In this document: positions 13,971-17,640 of the stretch, one piece after another
How the letters are laid out: each line of letters starts with the position of its first letter
Position numbering within the stretch: position 1 is the stretch's first letter
DNA from: Oscillospiraceae bacterium
Lineage (GTDB): Bacteria > Bacillota > Clostridia > Oscillospirales > CAG-272
Direction: 5' to 3'
DNA: 17,640 bases
Assembly (NCBI GenBank): GCA_015063655.1
Contig: SVTU01000002.1
Span: forward strand, 1 to 17,640
The notes under the pieces: generated by a model
Seen by the model: only the letters and a program-made list of their open reading frames with translations
What the model was told of the DNA's origin: nothing
The model's database searches: none
Made by a program: the position numbers and the translations under genes

Positions 13971-15647
13971 TTATAAATTCATGATAACGGGAAGCACCAT
14001 CGGCTTGCGCTTGGTCTTGGCGTAGAGATATTTGGAGAGGGTATCCTTTACGCAGGTCTTGAGCTGCATGCGATCCACGCCCTCTCTGGCGTTGAGGCAA
14101 TTCTCAATGGCCTCTGTGGCAAGCGCCCGCACCTCGTCCATCAGCTCCTCGGATTCTCTGACGTATACGAAGCCTCGGGAGACCACGTCGGGACCCGAAA
14201 GCAGAAGGCGTGCCTCCACGTCGACCGAGGCCACCACCACGATCAGGCCGTCCTGAGCGAGGTGACGGCGGTCACGCAGGACAATGTTGCCAACGTCTCC
14301 CACGCCGTAGCCGTCCACCAGCACCTTACCCGCAGGCACGGTGCCAACAAATTTGGCACTCTTGCGGTCAAGCTCCAGCACTTTGCCGATATCCGAGATG
14401 AAAATATTCTTCGGGTCCATGCCCATGTCGATGGCAAGCGCACGGTTGGCGGCCAGGTGGCGATATTCGCCGTGAATGGGCATATAGTATTTGGGCTTGA
14501 GCAGAGCCTGCAGAAGCTTGATCTCCTCTTGGCAGGCGTGTCCCGAAACGTGCACCTCCACCACGTGGTCGTGCAGAACGGAAACGCCGTTTTTGGTCAA
14601 CTCATTGATGATGCGGCCAACCAGCTTTTCGTTGCCGGGAATGGCACTGGACGAGAGAACCACAAGATCGCTCTGCCCCAGCGTGACCTGCGAATGATCG
14701 GCAAAGGCCATGCGGTAGAGAGCGGACATCGGCTCTCCCTGGCTTCCCGTGGTGATCAGCGTGAGCTGCTCGGGCTTATACCGTTTGATCTCGGCAATGT
14801 CGATCAGCACGCCGTCGGGCACGGTCATGTAGCCAAGCTCCACAGCCGCTCCTACGATATTGAGCATGCTGCGGCCCGTGATGGCCACCTTTCTGCCGTG
14901 GGCGGCACTGGTGTTGATGATCTGCTGAACACGGTGGACGTTAGAGGAGAAGGTGGCAATCACGATCCGCTTATCGGGATTGGTGGAGAAGATGTACTCC
15001 ATGGATTTGCCAACCTTTTTCTCCGAGGGGGTGTAGCCGGGACGCTCTGCATTGGTGGACTCGCACATCAGAAGCAGAACACCCTTTTTGCCCAGCTCGC
15101 CAAAGCGAGTGACGTTCATCATTTCTCCGTCAATGGGGGTCAGATCGAGCTTGAAGTCGCCCGAATGAACGACCACACCGACGGGGGTGGTGATGGCGAG
15201 GGCGCAGGCATCGGCGATCGAATGGTTGACGTGGATAAACTCAACCGAGAGCTGACCGAGCTTGATGACCTGACCTGCCTTCACGCAGTGGAATTTCGGT
15301 TCGTGCGGGAGCTGATGCTCACGCAGCTTGTTTTCAATGATGCCCAGCGTCAGCTTGGTCCCGTAAATGGGGGGATTGATCTGACGGAGCACGTAGGGGA
15401 TGGCACCGATATGGTCCTCATGCCCGTGGGTGAGGAAGATGCCCTTGATCTTATCTCGGTTCAGCTCCAGATAGGAAATGTCGGGGATGACAAGGTCGAT
15501 GCCCGGCATGTCTTCATCGGGGAAGCCAAGACCGCAATCCATGATGATAAGCTCATCGCCGTATTCCAGAACGGTCAGATTTTTTCCGATTTCATTCAGA
15601 CCGCCCAAGGGGATGATGCGTATTTTGCCTTTTTCTTTTCTTGGCAT
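13971..15647 (-). CDS. rnj: Ribonuclease J
   Basis: This 558-residue metallo-beta-lactamase/beta-CASP RNase acts in mRNA decay and in rRNA and other RNA maturation (5'-3' exo- and endonuclease). The zinc-site motif is HGHEDH (H74, H76, D78, H79), with H142 and D164 (HSGDF) completing the site. The beta-CASP region spans about 200-395 with SGHA (H370), and H392 is in PIHGEYRHL. A C-terminal dimerisation domain follows. Length is normal. The ATG at 15647 with TAGGAG upstream gives the usual MPRK...IIPLGGLNEIGKN start; an upstream extension to 15731 is open but lies in the transcribed leader. It has its own promoter. RnjA versus RnjB type cannot be decided here. Confidence 0.97.
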   Translation of the reverse strand: MPRKEKGKIRIIPLGGLNEIGKNLTVLEYGDELIIMDCGLGFPDEDMPGIDLVIPDISYLELNRDKIKGIFLTHGHEDHIGAIPYVLRQINPPIYGTKLTLGIIENKLREHQLPHEPKFHCVKAGQVIKLGQLSVEFIHVNHSIADACALAITTPVGVVVHSGDFKLDLTPIDGEMMNVTRFGELGKKGVLLLMCESTNAERPGYTPSEKKVGKSMEYIFSTNPDKRIVIATFSSNVHRVQQIINTSAAHGRKVAITGRSMLNIVGAAVELGYMTVPDGVLIDIAEIKRYKPEQLTLITTGSQGEPMSALYRMAFADHSQVTLGQSDLVVLSSSAIPGNEKLVGRIINELTKNGVSVLHDHVVEVHVSGHACQEEIKLLQALLKPKYYMPIHGEYRHLAANRALAIDMGMDPKNIFISDIGKVLELDRKSAKFVGTVPAGKVLVDGYGVGDVGNIVLRDRRHLAQDGLIVVVASVDVEARLLLSGPDVVSRGFVYVRESEELMDEVRALATEAIENCLNAREGVDRMQLKTCVKDTLSKYLYAKTKRKPMVLPVIMNL

Positions 15648-15752
15648 AGTTTCTCCTATTTTGAATTTGTGGCGCACGAAAGAATACCTCGCAGGTCGGC
15701 ACGATCCCGCTCTTCGCACCGCTTGAGGCATGTTACATGATACACTACGGAT

Positions 15753-15781
15753 AGTATACTATAATTTCCTCATATTGTCAA
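15753..15781 (-). promoter_or_regulatory. Sigma-A type promoter for rnj
   Basis: On the minus strand TTGACA (15776-15781) and TATACT (15753-15758) are 17 bp apart. Transcription should start near 15746, leaving a leader of about 98 nt before the rnj ATG. Confidence 0.9.
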
Positions 15782-15803
15782 GAGTTATTTCAAGATTGCT
15801 CCC

Positions 15804-16091
15804 TCAGCCGAGAGCTGTGAACAGCCAAGGCAGTCCCACGGCGAGCGCACCGAAGAGCATGCCCGCAAGCCAAAAAAGGGTAGAGCGCATGCGGATGTGC
15901 GATGCGGCAGGGAGAGCGGGGCGCCCTGCCTGTGCGCCCTCGCAGAGGATGCGGTTTGCCTCACGAAGCAGAGCCGCCTGGGTGCATTGCTGGGGCGTTG
16001 CCTCGTTTCGTAAAACGAAATATACCACTTCATAGCAATCGTTTTTCGGGGGATGAATGACCACCATTCGCTTTTGTGTTCCTTTGAGCAT
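15804..16091 (-). CDS. Small tail-anchored membrane protein, function unknown
   Basis: This 95-residue protein has a soluble N-terminal part and one C-terminal transmembrane helix (about 71-93, TLFWLAGMLFGALAVGLPWL). The segment HPPKNDCYEVVYFVLRNE (13-30), followed by a helix (LLREANRIL), resembles small conserved Clostridia proteins with an NPKSDxFExxYFxxR-like motif, which supports a real gene. The start at 16091 has AGGAG 6 nt upstream. An internal ATG (M9) is possible but lacks such a site. No promoter is obvious upstream, and the stop lies close to the rnj promoter region. The function is unknown. Confidence 0.75.
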   Translation of the reverse strand: MLKGTQKRMVVIHPPKNDCYEVVYFVLRNEATPQQCTQAALLREANRILCEGAQAGRPALPAASHIRMRSTLFWLAGMLFGALAVGLPWLFTALG

Positions 16092-16394
16092 GCCGTCTCC
16101 TGCCTTTTACCGCCGCATGGCTGTTTTCTCTTGCATTGTTGACGCATCACCCCCGCTTTATTCACACCCGACGGGGAAAGACAGAAAGCGACGAGGGGGA
16201 AAATCGGGGTGCTTCCCACATAATGTAAATAAAATGTTAAATCGTGCATGCCCCTTGACATTTTTTATGGAATATCCTATAATATAAGCAGCGCAGAAAA
16301 TGACAGGTTCTATCGTCTTTGCGACTTTTTGCTTCCGCTTCTGCCACGGCAGTCGGAAATCGTTGAATTTCACAGAATCGAAGGAGAAACTCAC
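16092..16394. other. 303-bp divergent intergenic region before the AbrB-like gene
   Basis: The right half holds the abrB-like promoter (16255-16283) and a leader of about 105 nt. That leader contains a two-part hairpin at 16333-16358 (TTCCG/CGGAA outside CTGCC/GGCAG) and the SD AAGGAG at 16381-16386. The left half should contain the promoter of the small membrane protein gene, but I see no good -35/-10 pair there. I see no coding region. Confidence 0.7.
16255..16283 (+). promoter_or_regulatory. Sigma-A type promoter for the AbrB-like gene
   Basis: A perfect TTGACA (16255-16260) and a perfect TATAAT (16278-16283) are 17 bp apart, so a strong vegetative promoter is expected. Confidence 0.93.
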
Positions 16395-16640
16395 ATGAAG
16401 TCAACAGGAATGGTAAGAAAGCTGGACGACTTGGGGCGTATCGTGTTGCCCAAGGAGATCCGAAACACATTGGGCATCAATGAAAAGGATCCCGTCGAGA
16501 TCTTTATGGACGGCGATCGCATCGTTTTGCAGAAGTATCACCCCGCATGTGTTTTTTGCAACAACGTAGATAACGTTACGTACTTTAACGGCAAGCGTGT
16601 TTGCTCCGCTTGTATCGAAAAAATTAAATCACAGCTGTAA
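16395..16640 (+). CDS. AbrB/SpoVT-type transcriptional regulator with cysteine-rich tail
   Basis: This 81-residue DNA-binding protein has the SpoVT/AbrB fold at the N-terminus (STGMVRKLDDLGRIVLPKEI, 3-22, then RNTLGINEKDPVEIFMDGDRIVLQKY). This swapped-hairpin domain is seen in Gram-positive transition-state regulators. The C-terminal tail has two CxxC pairs (C52/C55 and C70/C73, around VTYFNGKRVCSAC), a zinc-knuckle-like feature known from clostridial AbrB proteins. The start at 16395 has AAGGAG 8 nt upstream; longer frames begin in the promoter. It is monocistronic or nearly so, between its own promoter and a terminator. Targets are unknown; control of stationary-phase or sporulation genes is inferred from the family. 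Confidence 0.93.
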   Translation: MKSTGMVRKLDDLGRIVLPKEIRNTLGINEKDPVEIFMDGDRIVLQKYHPACVFCNNVDNVTYFNGKRVCSACIEKIKSQL

Positions 16641-16643
16641 GGG

Positions 16644-16674
16644 ATAGGGATTCTGTAAGAGAATCCCTATTTTA
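16644..16674 (+). terminator. Intrinsic terminator after the AbrB-like gene
   Basis: ATAGGGATTCT (16644-16654) pairs with AGAATCCCTAT (16660-16670) around GTAAG, followed by a short T-rich end (TTTATC). The weak T-run may allow read-through into the next gene. Confidence 0.8.
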
Positions 16675-16701
16675 TCACTGTGGATGTAGGAGGGTATGGA
16701 T

Positions 16702-17583
16702 ATGATGAGCTTGATGCTGCGCTTGGGCTTTCCGCCCGAGGCGTGCGAGGCGCTGACAGAGGCGGATGGCCGCCTTGCCAAGACCGCTCTGCTTTCCCCC
16801 TTGTGGAAGCAGGCGCAGAATGATCTGCTGTATGGGACGGAAAAGGACTTTGTGGAGATGCTGAAGACATTGGCACAGACGTGTGACGTTCCTCAGCAAA
16901 CGCTGGATATGGTGTTTTTGCTGCGTGCCGTGCCGTATCTTGGGGAGCGGTATCGGGAGAAGGGATATAGCGAGGAGCTGTTGTACGAAACGATGACAGA
17001 CCTTCGCTATAAGCTGCTTGAATGCCATGCGCTGTGCGGCTTGTGGGGCACAACGGTGACGGCCTGGTATGCGGGCTTTTTCCGTTGCAATCGCTTTTCC
17101 TTTGGGCGTTTGCAGATGGAGTGGTCAACCTTCCGTATGCCCGAGACATATTTCTACCGCACCTTGGTGCGGGGCGGGGAGACGGTGGTTGCCTGCCATA
17201 TTCCCTCGTCGGGACCGTTACTGACGGAGGACGTGATGGCGTCCTTGCGCCGTGCATACGCCTTTTTTGGCAATACGCACAGGGATGGCAAGCTGATCGT
17301 AACCACCTCGTCATGGTTGGTCTATCCCCCTTATCAGGGTACGGTATTTCCCGTTGGCTCCAACGTGTATCGCTTTGCGGCATTGTTTGACGTCATTTCC
17401 GAAAAGGATACCGATTTCGGTGACTTTTGGCGTGTGTTTAACGTGCCGTATTCCAAGGAGACCTTAGCGAATGCGCCCGAGGATACCTCGATGCGCCGCC
17501 GCATGAAGCAATATCTGCAAAACGGCGGAATCATGGGCTCAGGCTACGGCGTCATCGTCTTTGACGGTGAGAAGATTGTGTAA
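16702..17583 (+). CDS. GNAT-like acyltransferase domain protein (NAT_N/GNAT_C type)
   Basis: This 293-residue protein has an N-terminal helical part and a C-terminal half resembling the GNAT_C family of acyltransferase-domain proteins common in Clostridia. Typical features are the HIPSSGPL segment (about 166-173) followed by a SLRRAYAFF helix, then SSWLVYPPYQG (about 203-213), FPVGSNVYRF, and an MRRRMKQYLQNGG helix near the end. Acyl transfer is inferred from the family; the substrate is unknown. I start at the ATG at 16702 because AGGAGGG (16688-16694) is ideally spaced from it. The ATG at 16696 sits only about 1-2 nt from that SD; the ATG at 16705 is also possible. No own promoter is evident. 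Confidence 0.8.
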   Translation: MMSLMLRLGFPPEACEALTEADGRLAKTALLSPLWKQAQNDLLYGTEKDFVEMLKTLAQTCDVPQQTLDMVFLLRAVPYLGERYREKGYSEELLYETMTDLRYKLLECHALCGLWGTTVTAWYAGFFRCNRFSFGRLQMEWSTFRMPETYFYRTLVRGGETVVACHIPSSGPLLTEDVMASLRRAYAFFGNTHRDGKLIVTTSSWLVYPPYQGTVFPVGSNVYRFAALFDVISEKDTDFGDFWRVFNVPYSKETLANAPEDTSMRRRMKQYLQNGGIMGSGYGVIVFDGEKIV

Positions 17584-17604
17584 TATCCCTTGATCATTTA
17601 AATA

Positions 17605-17640
17605 AACGGAGGCTGTCTCATGTTGAGACAGCCTCCGTTA
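17605..17640 (+). terminator. Hairpin at window end, probable terminator
   Basis: A 16-bp perfect stem with a 3-nt loop (AACGGAGGCTGTCTCA paired with its complement, 17605-17639) follows the acyltransferase gene. The window stops right after the stem, so any T-run is not visible. Confidence 0.7.

Noticed and set aside
14262..15740. Long open frame on the plus strand (about 490 codons) opposite RNase J
   Set aside because: It is antisense to a secure gene, rich in His, Gly and Val from reversed codon bias, and has no SD or family features.
15785..16261. Alternative minus-strand frame overlapping the small membrane protein
   Set aside because: No SD at its start; the overlapping 95-residue frame has a good SD, a membrane helix and a plausible motif.
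1..17640. Mobile elements, prophage, CRISPR array, tRNA or rRNA genes
   Set aside because: No transposase, integrase, regularly spaced repeats, or recognisable tRNA/rRNA sequence was seen on either strand.

Overview
The window looks like chromosomal DNA from a moderately GC-rich, Gram-positive anaerobe of the class Clostridia (Bacillota). The evidence is a T-box leader in front of trpB, RNase J, an AbrB-type regulator with a cysteine-rich tail, a UPF0340 (YwlG-like) protein, strong AGGAGG-type ribosome binding sites, and an IspH-ribosomal protein S1 fusion, an arrangement known from Clostridia. Nothing points to a phage, plasmid, insertion sequence or CRISPR array. Genes are densely packed, with many ATGA stop/start overlaps. 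Five consensus sigma-A type promoters are visible, all with 17-bp spacers.

Layout. (1) 1-1507, minus strand: the 5' part of trpB behind a tryptophan-specifying T-box attenuator with its own promoter. (2) 1549-5010, minus strand: an apparent five-gene operon transcribed AraC-type regulator, two half-size chromate-transporter (ChrA) proteins, nitroreductase, ZIP metal transporter. (3) 5063-11247, plus strand, divergent from (2): RpiR-type regulator, BaiN/HI0933-type flavoprotein, cytidylate kinase, PlsC-like acyltransferase, IspH-S1 fusion, then a GC-rich hairpin and a UPF0340 gene. A near-perfect bidirectional terminator at 11247-11286 closes this block. (4) 11285-15781, minus strand: RNase J with its own promoter, then a large membrane-anchored SurA/PrsA-like protein, then a cysteine-rich zinc-ribbon-like protein of unknown function. 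(5) 15804-16091, minus strand: a small tail-anchored membrane protein. (6) 16255-17640, plus strand: an AbrB-family regulator with promoter and terminator, then a GNAT-like acyltransferase, with a further hairpin at the window edge.

How the parts fit together. Block (3) is mainly housekeeping: CMP/dCMP phosphorylation, phospholipid acylation, the last step of the non-mevalonate isoprenoid pathway, and translation through S1. Its most interesting feature is inside the fusion gene: an AT-rich island with an extended -10 promoter-like motif, and a strong Shine-Dalgarno sequence right at the IspH/S1 junction, which together could allow a free S1 protein to be made. Block (2) combines a ligand-sensing regulator with oxyanion transport, a flavin reductase and a divalent-metal transporter; its real substrate cannot be read from sequence. 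I did not find a clearly new defence or mobile system. The best leads are the internal S1 expression signals, the AraC/ChrA/nitroreductase/ZIP cassette, and the uncharacterised cysteine-rich and SurA-like proteins beside RNase J.
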